This document shows, piece by piece, positions 52,690 to 63,160 of a stretch of DNA of 64,000 nt. Position 1 is the stretch's first letter. Each line of letters opens with the position of its first letter. This stretch comes from Haloactinomyces albus. Lineage in GTDB: Bacteria; Actinomycetota; Actinomycetes; Mycobacteriales; Pseudonocardiaceae. The notes below the pieces were generated by a model. That model was not told where the DNA came from. It was given only the letters and a program-made list of their open reading frames with translations, and searched no databases. Both the position numbers and the translations under genes were made by a program. The DNA is taken from positions 434,001 to 498,000 of the forward strand of contig NZ_JAVDXW010000001.1 of NCBI RefSeq assembly GCF_031458135.1, read 5' to 3'.

Positions 52690-52913
52690 CTTCCCGGTAC
52701 CGACTCCCGGTACAGCAACGCGCTCGGCGAGTGACGCGCTGCGGGGACGCTCGGGTGTCCATCGACCCGGCTGCGAACGGCCATGCGCGGTAAGGTGTGT
52801 CCTGCACCATAGTCCGACACGCGTCCGGACCGTGCAGCACAGTCGATCACGGTGTTGTCGAAAGAAGCGCCACGGTGGTGCGGATCGGCACGGGCGAAAG
52901 GAGCCCCTGAGCG

Positions 52914-53393
52914 ATGTCCGAGAACCCGCAGCAGGAGGAAACTCGCTCCCACCAGCCGGCATCGACCCAACCGGCAGCAACGAGTTCTTCCGCGGAAAAG
53001 CCCCGCGGAGGGACTGCCATCGCGCCGCAAGTGGTACAGAAGATCACCGGCCTCGCCGCTCGTGAGGTCTCCGGTATTCACGCGATGGGCGGTGGAGCCT
53101 CCCGCGCTTTCGGGGCAGTGCGCGAGCGTGTCCCCGGGGCAGGCACCGCACAGACCGCCGGTGTCCGGGTCGAGGTCGGCGAGAAGCAGGCCGCGATCGA
53201 CCTGGATGTGATTGCCGAGTACGGTGCGCCCATCGTCGATCTGACCCGTACGGTGCGACGTAACGTGATCTCCGCAGTGCAGCAGATGGCCGGGCTGGAA
53301 GTCATCGAGGTCAACATCGCGGTCAACGATGTGCACGTACCGTCCGAGGGCAACGGTGAGCAGCAGTCGGCGGCACCGTCTCGCGTCGAATGA
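52914..53393 (+). CDS. Asp23/Gls24 family envelope stress protein
   Basis: A 159-residue protein. The first 35 residues are disordered and rich in Gln, Glu and Ser. The Asp23 domain then runs from TAIAPQVVQKITGLAAREVSG to LEVIEVNIAVNDVHVP. Proteins of this family associate with the membrane through a small partner and respond to alkaline or cell-envelope stress. The start has GAAAGGAG about 14 bp upstream of the ATG. A small membrane protein follows 93 bp later and may be the anchor. Confidence 0.9.
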   Translation: MSENPQQEETRSHQPASTQPAATSSSAEKPRGGTAIAPQVVQKITGLAAREVSGIHAMGGGASRAFGAVRERVPGAGTAQTAGVRVEVGEKQAAIDLDVIAEYGAPIVDLTRTVRRNVISAVQQMAGLEVIEVNIAVNDVHVPSEGNGEQQSAAPSRVE

Positions 53394-53486
53394 CGGGTGT
53401 ACCGGCTTCAGCGCGGATGTCCGCCCGCGTTCGAACATCGGCGAGCTCGTCTGTACCGGACACAGCGAGGTGAGGACACGTCGCGG

Positions 53487-53807
53487 ATGAAGGGGCAACC
53501 GCTGAGTAACCGCAACGACGTCCGCGTGGCAGGAGCGGTGATCCTGCTCGGAACGAGCGTGTGGATCTTCACCATCGAGTGGCGCTGGTTCGTCACCGGC
53601 ATACTCGCCGCGGCCGCTGCCGTGGCCGGGGTACGGGCACAACGTCGCTGGAACGACTGGACCACCGTGGCAAGTGCCGTCGCGATCGCGGCCGGTCTGG
53701 CCATATGGCTGTGGACCGGTGACGGTCGATGGGCGATCCTCGGTCTCTTCCCGCTCCTGTTCGTCCTCATTCGACGCCTCGCCACTGCTCTCGAGACTCG
53801 GAGATAG
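53487..53807 (+). CDS. Small membrane protein, possible Asp23 partner
   Basis: A 106-residue protein with two or three hydrophobic segments ([46 protein letters not shown]) and a basic C-terminus. AGGTGAGG lies about 16 bp upstream of the ATG. By position after the Asp23 gene it may play the membrane-anchor role that AmaP/DUF2273 proteins play elsewhere. I see no clear homology. Confidence 0.65.
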   Translation: MKGQPLSNRNDVRVAGAVILLGTSVWIFTIEWRWFVTGILAAAAAVAGVRAQRRWNDWTTVASAVAIAAGLAIWLWTGDGRWAILGLFPLLFVLIRRLATALETRR

Positions 53808-54021
53808 AGCCAGCAACGAGAGCGCCACACCCCTGCACGCAACCCCACCTTCCGCTCAACGGAAATATCGTCGTTCGGCGGTAGCGAAATTCCTCGGCTG
53901 TCTGTCCAACGATCCCATCCGAGTGCGAGCATTCCCGATCAAGCAAACAGCGGCGTTTGCGGTTGCGCTCGGCCACCGAGCCGATCCTGCGCCCGTCGAC
54001 TCTGTGGAAGGGACGGTATTC

Positions 54022-55392
54022 GTGCAGGTGCTATGGGGAATCGGCGGCATGCTCGTGCTGTTGCTGATCGCGTTCGCATTGTCGATCAGTCCCCGCTCCG
54101 TCAGACCGCGAACAGTGATCGGGGCGCTGCTCATCCAGGTCCTCTTCGCGATCCTCGTGCTGCAGTGGCCGGTCGGCAGACAAGTCCTGCAGGCGGTCGC
54201 CGACGGCGTGGGCAAGGTGATCAATTCGGCCAACGAGGGCATCGAGTTCATGGTCGGCCCGATCCTGCCCGAAGAGGGCACGCTGTTCGCTTTCCAAGTA
54301 CTGCCACTGATCGTGTTCGTGGCCTCGCTGGCCGCCGTGCTCTACCACTGGAACATCCTGCAGTGGATCGTGCGCATCATCGGCGGCGGCCTGCAGAAGG
54401 TACTGGGCACCACCAGAGCCGAATCCCTCAATGCGACCGCGAACATCTTCGTCGGCCAAACCGAGGCACCACTGGTCATCCGCCCCTACCTGGCCAAGAT
54501 GACGCGCTCGGAGTTCTTCGCCGTCATGGCCGGTGGTCTCTCGACCGTCGCCGGTACGGTCCTGGTCGGCTACTCACTCCTGGGCGCGCGACTGGAGTAC
54601 CTGATCGCGGCGAGCTTCATGGCCGCGCCTGCAGGGCTGCTCATGGCGAAGATCATCGTTCCGGAAACGGAGCGCACGAAAAGCGACAGGGCGGTGACCA
54701 GCTCGGCGCCCCTCCGTAGCACGGAGGCGAGCGCCGACCATGCCGACGCGACCGCGCGTGACAGTTCGGAAAACGGCAGCACCCCGGAGTCGGCGAGCTC
54801 GAACATCGACGAGACGGCGGAGGACGGCAAGCGTTCGGACCAGTCCCCCGCCGAGGAGGGCATGACCTCGGAGAAACCGCGCAACGTCATCGATGCGGCT
54901 GCCACCGGGGCTTCGGACGGTCTCAAACTGGCGCTGAACGTCGGTGCCATGCTGTTCGCGTTCATTTCGCTGATCGCACTGCTCAACCTGATCATCGGCG
55001 GACTCGGGGGTCTGGTCGGCTTGGAGGACCTCACCTTCCAGAAGATCCTCGGCTACATCTTCTCCCCGGTCATGGTCGCCATCGGTGTTCCGTTCAACGA
55101 GGCCATCGAAGCAGGTAGCTTCCTCGGCCAGAAACTGGCACTCAACGAGTTCGTCGCGTTCGCCGATTTCGGGCCGGTCGCCGATGAGTTCACCCCCAAG
55201 ACAGCAACGATCATCACCTTCGCACTCACCGGATTCGCCAACTTCAGCTCCCTGGGAATCCTGCTCGGCGGGCTCGGCGGACTCGTGCCGGATCGCCGCC
55301 CGATGATCGCGAAATATGCCATCCGGGCAGTCCTCGCGGGCACGTTGGCCAATCTCATGAGCGCCACCATCGCCGGCATGCTCATCGGCTGA
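54022..55392 (+). CDS. NupC-type concentrative nucleoside transporter
   Basis: A 456-residue CNT family symporter for nucleosides. The hallmark is [19 protein letters not shown] near residue 139. The C-terminal transport domain has [20 protein letters not shown] near 415. Between these, residues about 216-286 form a long polar insert rich in Ser, Glu, Asp and Ala ([20 protein letters not shown]) that is not in typical members and likely sits in the aqueous phase. I chose the GTG at 54022; GTG 54004 is an alternative. The gene is preceded by 214 bp without a gene. Confidence 0.92.
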   Translation: MQVLWGIGGMLVLLLIAFALSISPRSVRPRTVIGALLIQVLFAILVLQWPVGRQVLQAVADGVGKVINSANEGIEFMVGPILPEEGTLFAFQVLPLIVFVASLAAVLYHWNILQWIVRIIGGGLQKVLGTTRAESLNATANIFVGQTEAPLVIRPYLAKMTRSEFFAVMAGGLSTVAGTVLVGYSLLGARLEYLIAASFMAAPAGLLMAKIIVPETERTKSDRAVTSSAPLRSTEASADHADATARDSSENGSTPESASSNIDETAEDGKRSDQSPAEEGMTSEKPRNVIDAAATGASDGLKLALNVGAMLFAFISLIALLNLIIGGLGGLVGLEDLTFQKILGYIFSPVMVAIGVPFNEAIEAGSFLGQKLALNEFVAFADFGPVADEFTPKTATIITFALTGFANFSSLGILLGGLGGLVPDRRPMIAKYAIRAVLAGTLANLMSATIAGMLIG

Positions 55393-55462
55393 GGTGATGC
55401 CGCGCTTCTCCGCCGATGCGCAAGGCCCGCGAGAGAGCCATCGGACGAGCACGATCCTTCGA

Positions 55463-57598
55463 TCACCGCACGCGCGAAACCGCCAGCGTTTCGCACTGTC
55501 CCGATGCCGGACCCCGCACGGAGTTGAGTCCCCTGTCCCCTGCGGGGCCCGGAACATTCCCGGTACACCCCAGCGCACCATCGATCGCGTTATCCGTCAC
55601 GACAATCGAGCGCGTACCCACGTTGCCGTGCACGGACACCGGACCGTGCACGATCGAACGGGCGATCGTGACTTTCCCGGTCGAACCGGTCACCGAAACC
55701 CGCCCCGAGACCCTCGCGCCTTCCAGACGCACGATGCCGGTCGCACGCTCGACCCGCACGGGCCCGGAAACCGTTCCGCCGGATATCCACACCGCATCGG
55801 GTCGGTGTGCCTCGACCGGTCCGGCGATCGCCGAGCGCACGGCCACGAGCGATGCCGCCGGGCCCACTCGCACCGGACCCGTCACGACGGCATCACGCAG
55901 GCACGTCACTCCTCCATCGGACACTCGCAGCGGTCCGTGGTGTGTTCCCGTGATGGTGGCGGTGCACCCGGCCACCGCCACCATGGCCGCCACGGGCTCA
56001 CGGCTTTCCCGATTGTCGTCTCCGACCGTGGTGTTGCTGATGTCGACATAGGCGCCGCGGTACCGGCGCCGCTGGTACTGCAGGCGCAATGCGGCGACAC
56101 CGGTCTGGTGCCCGGTCAGCACCGCTCGATCGTCGTAGGCTGCCACCGTGACCGGACTGGTGGGATTCAGCGTGGCCCGGACGCGGTTCAAGGGCCGGGA
56201 CAGGTCCATCGCCGCCCCGGATGCGCTGGTCACGGCCCAGCGTAGTTCGCCCGCTTGCTGCCCGCTCATGTCGATGAGTCGGGCGTTGGTGGTCAGCGAA
56301 TACGGTGCCACTCCGGACGGGACGGGTTCGTCACTCACCGACTGTTCGATCACCAGGGACGGGCTGCCGCCCACATCGGGGTCGCCGGCTGAAAAACGCA
56401 TTCGTTCGGTGTACAAGCGCCGGTCGACCGTGGGTGAAGGGCGTGCTTGATGGAGGTAGTAAAGTTGCGATCCGTCCGGTGAGGACACCACGCTTCCGTG
56501 CCCGGGGGAGTACATGCCCATGCTCGCATCCCGAGCCAGGACGGGGTTGTTCTCGCTTCTTCGCCACGGCCCCAGTGGACTGTCCGACACGGCATAGCCG
56601 ACCCCGTAGGTGTCCCTCGTGCCGTGCTCGGCGGAATAGAGCAGGTAGTAGACGGGAACACGCCGACCGCTCTCGAACCGGTGATGCTCGACCACCGTGG
56701 GGCCTTCCATCCGATGTCGGTCTCGGGGCACTGCACCCGACCCGGCATCATCGACGTGGGCGTTTTCCCCCTCCGGTGTGTCCGGTCCGTCCGGCCGCTG
56801 GTCGAGGACGGAGGTGAACCCGTCCTTGCGCACGCCGGGTGGATCCCCGGGAGCCTTGTTCGCATTGACGTAGCGGGGACGGATTCGGGGCATCGTCCGG
56901 CCGGTCGGATCATGCCACCAGCCCGTGGTCAACTCGACGGCGTGGACGGCCGAGGGCTGTGCGTACGCGCCGCGCGCGGAATCCCGATCCCTCCGGAAAG
57001 CACCACGGGCGAAGTACAGGTAGATGCGCCCGTGGTCGAACAGGATGTGCGGATCGGTCACCGCGATGTAGCTGCCCGGACTCCCCGGAGCGTAGGGGAC
57101 GTAGTCGAGTGGTTTGCCGGTGATGTCGCGGAACGGTCCTCGTGGTGATTCCGCGACCGCCACTCCCAGCTTGCCGGATCGCTCGGCGACGTTGTCGCGC
57201 TTGCGCGCGGAGTAGAACAGGTAGTACAGGTCCGTTTCGGTGTTGTGATAGACCTCCGGCGCCCGGAACCGATCATGCCCCCACCGGTTCCCGTCGTCCA
57301 CGTCCAGCGCACCGCCCGGGAGCCGTTCCCAGGTCGCCAGGTCCGGCGAACGGTGAATGGCGAACCGGTATCCGGTGTCCGCAGTGGTGGTGGAGTACGC
57401 GTAGTAATAGCCGCTGTCCCGGTCGTAGAGGACATACGGGTCGCTGCCGAGCGTCGCGGCATTGTTGTAGTAGGTGGCATTGGTCGTCTCTCCACGTACC
57501 GCACCATCCTGCTCGGCACGGCTGCCGCCCGGTCCCATCGCGAGCACCAACGGGAGGATGATCAGTGCACTCAGGATGCGCAGGCGACACACGGTCAT
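55463..57598 (-). CDS. Secreted GH43-type glycosidase with C-terminal beta-helix repeats
   Basis: A 711-residue protein with an N-terminal signal peptide (RLRILSALIILPLVLAMGPG). A five-bladed beta-propeller glycoside hydrolase domain follows. The family acids appear as LGSDPYVLYDRDSG (base), AVTDPHILFDHG and FRAPEVYHNTE (acid). The middle of the protein, about residues 400-520, is a beta-sandwich. Residues about 570-690 are short repeats with GPV and GRV turns, suggesting a right-handed beta-helix. Substrate is probably an arabinan- or xylan-type glycan. The ATG at 57598 is chosen because the signal peptide starts there. It is divergent from the peptidase gene. Confidence 0.85.
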   Translation of the reverse strand: MTVCRLRILSALIILPLVLAMGPGGSRAEQDGAVRGETTNATYYNNAATLGSDPYVLYDRDSGYYYAYSTTTADTGYRFAIHRSPDLATWERLPGGALDVDDGNRWGHDRFRAPEVYHNTETDLYYLFYSARKRDNVAERSGKLGVAVAESPRGPFRDITGKPLDYVPYAPGSPGSYIAVTDPHILFDHGRIYLYFARGAFRRDRDSARGAYAQPSAVHAVELTTGWWHDPTGRTMPRIRPRYVNANKAPGDPPGVRKDGFTSVLDQRPDGPDTPEGENAHVDDAGSGAVPRDRHRMEGPTVVEHHRFESGRRVPVYYLLYSAEHGTRDTYGVGYAVSDSPLGPWRRSENNPVLARDASMGMYSPGHGSVVSSPDGSQLYYLHQARPSPTVDRRLYTERMRFSAGDPDVGGSPSLVIEQSVSDEPVPSGVAPYSLTTNARLIDMSGQQAGELRWAVTSASGAAMDLSRPLNRVRATLNPTSPVTVAAYDDRAVLTGHQTGVAALRLQYQRRRYRGAYVDISNTTVGDDNRESREPVAAMVAVAGCTATITGTHHGPLRVSDGGVTCLRDAVVTGPVRVGPAASLVAVRSAIAGPVEAHRPDAVWISGGTVSGPVRVERATGIVRLEGARVSGRVSVTGSTGKVTIARSIVHGPVSVHGNVGTRSIVVTDNAIDGALGCTGNVPGPAGDRGLNSVRGPASGQCETLAVSRVR

Positions 57599-57780
57599 CC
57601 CCTCCCCTCTGTCACGGCCGCGGCACACCGGCGAGGGCAGTTACCGGCTACCGGCGATGAGCACGGCTTCTCACGGGCAGCGAAGAAACGATGTCCCATT
57701 GTAGAGCGGAATCGCCTGCGGCACCGGAGCAACGCACACCACCCGGCCCGGATCGCCACCCGATTTGGCAGGCTGCGTGC

Positions 57781-59892
57781 ATGTCCTCACCCGACACGTC
57801 GCCAGAGCAATCCTTTCCTCGGCACAGCGCCCTGACGCAGGGATTCACTCTCGGTGCTCCTCGAAACGTCACCGTTGTTCCCGGCGGGAGGACCGTGCTC
57901 TTCCTCCGTTCCTCCAGCGGCACCGACCGCAGCAACGCGCTGTGGGCATTGGATACCCGTTCCGGTACGGAACGGTGCATCGCCGATCCGATCGCATTGC
58001 AGGGCGAGGAAGCCATCTCCGCAGCGGAACAGGCTCGTCGGGAACGCGCGCGAGAGCGCGCCGCGGGAATCACCGCGTACTCCACCGATCGGGAGGTCGG
58101 CCAAGTCTCGTTCACTCTTTCGGGGCGACTCTTCCTGGCCGACCTCACCACCGGGACCGTGCGGGAACTTCCGGCACAGTCTCCCGTGGCCGATCCGAGA
58201 CCGGATCCCGACGGTCGGCACATCGCCTACACCTCCCGCGGGCAACTCCGAGTGATCAACGTGGACGGCTCCGCTGACCGGGCACTCGCCGAACCCGAAC
58301 ACGAGCAGGTCCGATGGGGTGTCGCCGAATTCATCGCGGCCGAGGAAATGGGACGCAGCCGCGGCTACTGGTGGTCACCCGACGGCACGGTGCTGCTGAC
58401 CGCGCGCGTGGACGAAACTCCCGTGCAGCTGTGGTACCTCGCCGATCCCACGCATCCGGCGGAGCAACCGACCACCATGCCCTATCCGGCTGCCGGAACC
58501 GCCAACGCCGAGGTCACGCTGGCGCTGATCGGGCTCGATGCTCGCCACATCGACGTTTCGTGGGACCGGGAGGTCTTTCCCTACCTGGTGGCCGCCCACT
58601 GGTCGCCGTACGGACCTCCGCTGCTCACCGTGCAAACCCGGGATCAGCGTACCCAGCTCGTCCTCGCGCTCGATCCCGAGACCGGACGAACACGAGAACT
58701 GCACCGGGAAACGGACCCGCATTGGGTGGAGATCAAATCGGGGTGGCCCTCCTGGACACCGGACGGGCAACTCGTGCGAATCAGTGCCCACGAGGGTGCC
58801 TATCGGCTCATGGTCGGCGGCCAGGACCGGACCGGCAACGACATACAGGTCCGCGCGGTCCTGGACATCGACGACGAGGACATCCTGCTGTCTGCATCGG
58901 AACGGGATCCGGCACAGATCCACGTGTATCGAGCCGGTCCGCAGGGAATCGAGCGCCTGTCCAGCGGCGTCGGAGTACACACCGCCACCCGCTCCGGTGC
59001 GACCATGGTGCTGTCCTCCTCCGGCCTCGACGAACCGGGCACCCGAATGATCGTTGTCGAGGGCACACGCCGAATCACCGAGATCGGCTCCCGTGCCGAC
59101 ACGCCCACGATCGAACCCAAGGTCGAACTGCTGTGGGCCGGAGAACGCGAGCTGCGCAGTGCACTGCTGCTGCCCGACGGCTACCGGCCCGAACACGGCC
59201 CGCTTCCCGTGCTGCTCGACCCGTACGGCGGTCCCCAGGCACAGCGGGTCCTGGCTCGGCAGTACGGCTATCTCACTTCCCAGTGGTTCGCCGACCAGGG
59301 ATTCGCCGTGGTGGTCACCGATGGACGAGGCATGGCCGGGCGCACACCGGAGTGGGACCGCGCGGTCGCGGGCGACCTGGCCGGGCCACCGCTGGATGAC
59401 CAGATCGACGCGCTGCACGCGATCGCCGCCGAGCACCCGGAACTGGACCTCGACCGGGTCGCCGTCCGCGGCTGGTCGTTCGGAGGTTACCTGGCTGCCC
59501 TGGCCGTACTACAGCGGCCGGATATCTTTCACGCGGCGATCGCCGGTGCCGCCGTGTGCGACTGGCGGCTCTACGACACCCACTACACCGAGCGCTACCT
59601 CGGCGATCCGGGCAGCGCACCCGAGGTGTACGAGTCGAACTCCCTGATCGGTGCGGCAGCACAGCTGAGACGCCCGATGCTGATCGTGCACGGCACTGTC
59701 GACGACAATGTCGTGCCCGCCCATTCACTGCGCCTGTCGGCCGCACTCACGGCGGCGGCCCGACCGCACACGCTGCTGCCACTGCCCGGCGTGAGCCACG
59801 TTCCCACGACGGAGACCACGACGGAGAACCTGCTGCGGCTCCAGCTCGATTTCCTGCAACGGGCGCTCGGTGGCGAGCCCGGGCCCGCATGA
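57781..59892 (+). CDS. Prolyl oligopeptidase family (S9B, dipeptidyl-peptidase IV-like)
   Basis: A 703-residue serine peptidase. An N-terminal beta-propeller carries DPP4-type glutamates in FIAAEEMGRSRGYWW near residue 183. The alpha/beta hydrolase domain has the nucleophile Ser566 in GWSFGGYL, Asp641 in HGTVDDNV and His673 in GVSHVP. It would release Xaa-Pro or Xaa-Ala dipeptides. There is no signal peptide, so it appears cytoplasmic. The ATG at 57781 begins after an unconserved upstream stretch. Two strong hairpins follow it. Confidence 0.94.
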   Translation: MSSPDTSPEQSFPRHSALTQGFTLGAPRNVTVVPGGRTVLFLRSSSGTDRSNALWALDTRSGTERCIADPIALQGEEAISAAEQARRERARERAAGITAYSTDREVGQVSFTLSGRLFLADLTTGTVRELPAQSPVADPRPDPDGRHIAYTSRGQLRVINVDGSADRALAEPEHEQVRWGVAEFIAAEEMGRSRGYWWSPDGTVLLTARVDETPVQLWYLADPTHPAEQPTTMPYPAAGTANAEVTLALIGLDARHIDVSWDREVFPYLVAAHWSPYGPPLLTVQTRDQRTQLVLALDPETGRTRELHRETDPHWVEIKSGWPSWTPDGQLVRISAHEGAYRLMVGGQDRTGNDIQVRAVLDIDDEDILLSASERDPAQIHVYRAGPQGIERLSSGVGVHTATRSGATMVLSSSGLDEPGTRMIVVEGTRRITEIGSRADTPTIEPKVELLWAGERELRSALLLPDGYRPEHGPLPVLLDPYGGPQAQRVLARQYGYLTSQWFADQGFAVVVTDGRGMAGRTPEWDRAVAGDLAGPPLDDQIDALHAIAAEHPELDLDRVAVRGWSFGGYLAALAVLQRPDIFHAAIAGAAVCDWRLYDTHYTERYLGDPGSAPEVYESNSLIGAAAQLRRPMLIVHGTVDDNVVPAHSLRLSAALTAAARPHTLLPLPGVSHVPTTETTTENLLRLQLDFLQRALGGEPGPA

Positions 59893-59898
59893 ACCGAC

Positions 59899-59991
59899 CT
59901 CGGTGGCCACCGGATCCGGTGGCCACCGAGACGAGTGGTTTCCGAAAGACCGCTCGGACGGTCGCCGAACCGCCGCCTCAGGCGGCGGTTC
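59899..59991 (+). terminator. Tandem palindromic terminators between convergent genes
   Basis: A perfect 32-bp palindrome (59899-59930, each half beginning CTCGGTGGCCACCGG) starts 7 bp after the peptidase stop. A second hairpin follows: arms GAACCGCCGCC (59967-59977) and GGCGGCGGTTC (59981-59991) around a 3-nt loop. The convergent aldo/keto reductase gene stops at 60046, so both transcripts can end here. Confidence 0.8.
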
Positions 59992-60045
59992 GCTTCGTTG
60001 AAGGCCGTTCAGGGAGCCACCACGGTGTCCGGTCGACCGAGCAGG

Positions 60046-60879
60046 TCACAGAATCTCCAGCGGGGTGGGCCGCTGCGGTGCCGGGAACTCGGCATCGAGC
60101 CGGGAAAGGTCCTCCGCCGAGAGGGACACCTCCAGTGCGGCATGGTTCTGCTCGACGTGCTCGATGGTCGCGGCCTTCGGGATGGCGCACACACCGTCCT
60201 GGTGCAGCACCCACGCGACGGCCACCTGAGCCGGTGACACGCCGTGCTCCCCGGCGATATCGCGCAGAACCGTGTTGCCGAGCAGCCTGCCCTGTTCGAT
60301 CGGCGAGTACGCCATGACCGGCATGTTCCGCTCACGGCACCACGGCAACAGCTCGAACTCGACACCGCGCCGGGTCAGGTTGTACAGCACCTGATTGGTC
60401 TGTACCTCACGGCCTGCCTCGGCGGAGAACACCTCGCGCATGTCATCGGGATCGAAGTTGCTCACGCCGAAATAGCGGATCTTGCCATCGGCTTGCAGCT
60501 CCCGAAATGCCTCCAGCGTCTCCTCCAGCGGTGTGCCACCCCGCCAGTGCAGCAGGTAGAGATCCACCCGATCGGTGTTCAGGCGCCGCAAACTGCGTTC
60601 GCATGCCTCGACGGCTCCGCGCCTGCTCGCGTTGTGCGGGAACACCTTGCTGACCAGAAACGCTTCGTCCCGCCGACCGGAGATCGCCTCCCCGACGACT
60701 TCCTCCGCACCGCCGCTGCCGTACATCTCGGCGGTATCCAGCAGACCGATCCCGAGGTCGAGACCGTGTCGCAACGCCGCCACCTCGGCGGCGCGGTCCG
60801 CTCCTCGTTCACCCATGCCCCAGGTGCCCTGCCCCAGCACGGGCAGGCTCGCACCGGAGGGTAGCTGTAGGTGCCGCAT
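60046..60879 (-). CDS. Aldo/keto reductase
   Basis: A 277-residue NADPH-dependent oxidoreductase with a TIM barrel. LGLLDTAEMYGSGGAEEVVG-like text near residue 46 holds the catalytic Asp and Tyr. FLVSKVFPHNA holds the Lys, and YLLHWRGG holds the His. GVSNFDPDDM and the cofactor segment AIPKAATIEHVEQN near residue 240 complete the fold. The start is ATG 60879; a GTG four codons upstream is possible. It stands alone downstream of the Der gene's 3' side. Substrate unknown. Confidence 0.92.
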   Translation of the reverse strand: MRHLQLPSGASLPVLGQGTWGMGERGADRAAEVAALRHGLDLGIGLLDTAEMYGSGGAEEVVGEAISGRRDEAFLVSKVFPHNASRRGAVEACERSLRRLNTDRVDLYLLHWRGGTPLEETLEAFRELQADGKIRYFGVSNFDPDDMREVFSAEAGREVQTNQVLYNLTRRGVEFELLPWCRERNMPVMAYSPIEQGRLLGNTVLRDIAGEHGVSPAQVAVAWVLHQDGVCAIPKAATIEHVEQNHAALEVSLSAEDLSRLDAEFPAPQRPTPLEIL

Positions 60880-60962
60880 CGTTTCGCACACTTTCGTTTC
60901 TCGAAGAAGAGCAACAGGTCGTGCCGGGCGTGCACACAGCCTACGAGATCGAGGAACCCTGC

Positions 60963-62417
60963 CTACCGCCGGGAACTCTTCGGGTCCTTGCGCTCGCGGA
61001 CCCGCACCGAAATGCGTACCGGACTCCCCACGAATCCGAACGTCTCCCGGAATTTACGCTCCAGGAATCGGCGGTAGCCCGCCTCCAAAAAGCCCGTGGT
61101 GAACAGCACCAGTGTCGGCGGCCGCGGATGCGCCTGGGTGGCGAACATGATCTTCGGCTGTTTCCCGCCACGCACGGGCGGAGGATGTGCCGCGACCACG
61201 TCGGAAATCCAGGAGTTGATCTTCCCGGTGGAGACCCGCTGGTCCCACGAGTCCAAGGCGGCACGAAGCGAAGGCGCCAATTTCGCCACCGCACGCCCCG
61301 TCTCCGCCGAAATGTTGACGCGTTCCGCCCAGCGCGCGCGCACCAACTGCCGGTCGATCTCCTTGTTCAGCTTCTGTCTGCGCTCGTCGTCGACCAGGTC
61401 CCATTTGTTGTAGGCGATGACCAGAGCACGCCCGGCCTCGATCACCATGCTGATGACTCGCAGGTCCTGCTCGCTCAGTGGTTCGGAGGCATCGACCAGC
61501 ACGATGGCGACTTCGGCCGCCTCGATCGCCGCCTTGGTGCGCAGCGAAGCGTAGTACTCGGTGCCCTGGGCGGTCTTGACCCGCTTGCGCAACCCCGCGG
61601 TATCGACGAAGCGCCACACCTCGCCATCGAGTTCGACCAGCGAGTCGACAGGATCGACCGTGGTGCCCGCCGCCTCGTCGACCACGGCGCGCTGTTCACC
61701 GACGAGGCGGTTGAGCAGGCTGGACTTGCCGACATTGGGCTTGCCGAGCAGAGCGACCCTACGTGGACCGCCCGTGGCGGCGAATTCCTCGCGCGGGGTG
61801 GTCGGGAACGCTTCCAGGACCTTGTCGAGCAGGTCGCCGGAGCCACGGCCGTGGGTGGCACTCACCGGCTGCGGCTCGCCCAGCCCCAGCGACCACAGTG
61901 CCGCCGCCTCGGCCAGGGTACGCTGATCATCGACCTTGTTCGCCGCCAGCAAGACCGGACGCTTGGAACGGCGCAGCACCTTCGCGACCGCTTCTTCGGC
62001 CTCGGTGGCACCGACCTGGACATCCACGACCAGAAGTACGACGTCGGCGGCGGACATCGCCCTCTCCGCCTGTGCCGTTATCGACGCCTGCATGCCCTTC
62101 GCATCGGGTTCCCAGCCTCCGGTGTCCACGACCGTGAAGCGCCGACCGCTCCACAGCGCGTCGTAAGCCACTCGGTCCCTGGTTACCCCAGGAGTGTCCT
62201 GCACGACGGCCTCGCGGCGCCCCAGCAGTCGATTCACCAACGTCGACTTGCCCACGTTGGGACGGCCGACCACCGCCAGTACCGGCTGCGGTGCTCCGGC
62301 ACCGTCCGGCTCGTCCGAGTACTCGGCATCATCGAACGCCATCCATTCGGACTCGTCGAACCAGCTCCCGTCCAGTTCGCTACCGTCGCTCGCATCCGCC
62401 AGCGGATCTTCGGTCAC
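60963..62417 (-). CDS. der: Ribosome biogenesis GTPase Der (EngA)
   Basis: A 484-residue protein with two tandem GTPase domains that acts in 50S subunit assembly. The first has [18 protein letters not shown] at about residue 48, [13 protein letters not shown] and NKVDD. The second has [16 protein letters not shown] near 222, DTAGLRKR and NKWDLV. A KH-like C-terminal domain ends in [12 protein letters not shown]. An acidic 45-residue N-terminal extension is typical of actinobacterial Der. The GTG start overlaps the plsC stop by 4 bp (GTGA). Confidence 0.97.
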   Translation of the reverse strand: MTEDPLADASDGSELDGSWFDESEWMAFDDAEYSDEPDGAGAPQPVLAVVGRPNVGKSTLVNRLLGRREAVVQDTPGVTRDRVAYDALWSGRRFTVVDTGGWEPDAKGMQASITAQAERAMSAADVVLLVVDVQVGATEAEEAVAKVLRRSKRPVLLAANKVDDQRTLAEAAALWSLGLGEPQPVSATHGRGSGDLLDKVLEAFPTTPREEFAATGGPRRVALLGKPNVGKSSLLNRLVGEQRAVVDEAAGTTVDPVDSLVELDGEVWRFVDTAGLRKRVKTAQGTEYYASLRTKAAIEAAEVAIVLVDASEPLSEQDLRVISMVIEAGRALVIAYNKWDLVDDERRQKLNKEIDRQLVRARWAERVNISAETGRAVAKLAPSLRAALDSWDQRVSTGKINSWISDVVAAHPPPVRGGKQPKIMFATQAHPRPPTLVLFTTGFLEAGYRRFLERKFRETFGFVGSPVRISVRVRERKDPKSSRR

Positions 62418-63160
62418 GCTTGGTTCCCTCTCGCATCGTCATCGCAGTCGTCGCAGTCGTCGCGTTCGTCGCCGGTCAGCCGGTCCAGCTCCCCGAGCAG
62501 CTCCACCAGTTCGCTACGAACCCGCTCCGTGGCGGCGGTCAGGCCGGCCCGCCCCTTCGCCTCCGGCAACGTCACCGGCTCGCCGAACAACACGTCCACC
62601 CTGGGCAGGAATCTCCGCTTCCGCCCTTCCGGCCGCCGCGTACCCCGGCAGACGACCGGCAGTACGCGCGCCCCGGAGGAGCGTGCCAGCCAGGCCGCGC
62701 CGTGCTGGGCATTGCTCACGACTCCGTCTCCGCGCGTTCCCTCCGGAAACACACCGACCAGGCCACCGGCACGCAATACCCGCATCGCCGCCATCAATGG
62801 CGCGCGGTCCGCCTCACCCCGGCGCACCGGAAGTTGGCCGATCCTGCGCAGAAACCATCCCAGCGGCCCGCGAAACATCTCGTATTTGACCAGGAACACG
62901 GCACTGCGCCGCACCATGCCGAACAGCAGCGGCCCATCCACCATCGAGCTGTGATTGGCCACCAGCACGATGGCACCCGACTTCGGTATTCGTTCGCCAT
63001 GGTGGATGGTCACGCGGTAGGGCAGCCGAACGAAAGTAGCCCCGATCCACCGCCCCAGGCGATGCCATGCCGACGAGGCGCCCTCCGGAAGCATACCGTC
63101 CGCGGCAGCCGGTGTCCCCGCGGCTGCCGACTTCCGGCTGCGACTGTTCTCGGCGGTCAT
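62414..63160 (-). CDS. 1-acyl-sn-glycerol-3-phosphate acyltransferase (PlsC family)
   Basis: A 248-residue acyltransferase for phospholipid synthesis at the membrane. The catalytic motif is NHSSMVDG (H-x4-D) near residue 69. [10 protein letters not shown] and the substrate motif [10 protein letters not shown] follow. The C-terminus has an odd short repeat of Asp and Cys (DDCDDCDDD) encoded by GCAGTCGTC units at 62436-62473. It overlaps cmk upstream (ATGA) and der downstream (GTGA), the standard actinobacterial order. Confidence 0.93.
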   Translation of the reverse strand: MTAENSRSRKSAAAGTPAAADGMLPEGASSAWHRLGRWIGATFVRLPYRVTIHHGERIPKSGAIVLVANHSSMVDGPLLFGMVRRSAVFLVKYEMFRGPLGWFLRRIGQLPVRRGEADRAPLMAAMRVLRAGGLVGVFPEGTRGDGVVSNAQHGAAWLARSSGARVLPVVCRGTRRPEGRKRRFLPRVDVLFGEPVTLPEAKGRAGLTAATERVRSELVELLGELDRLTGDERDDCDDCDDDARGNQA

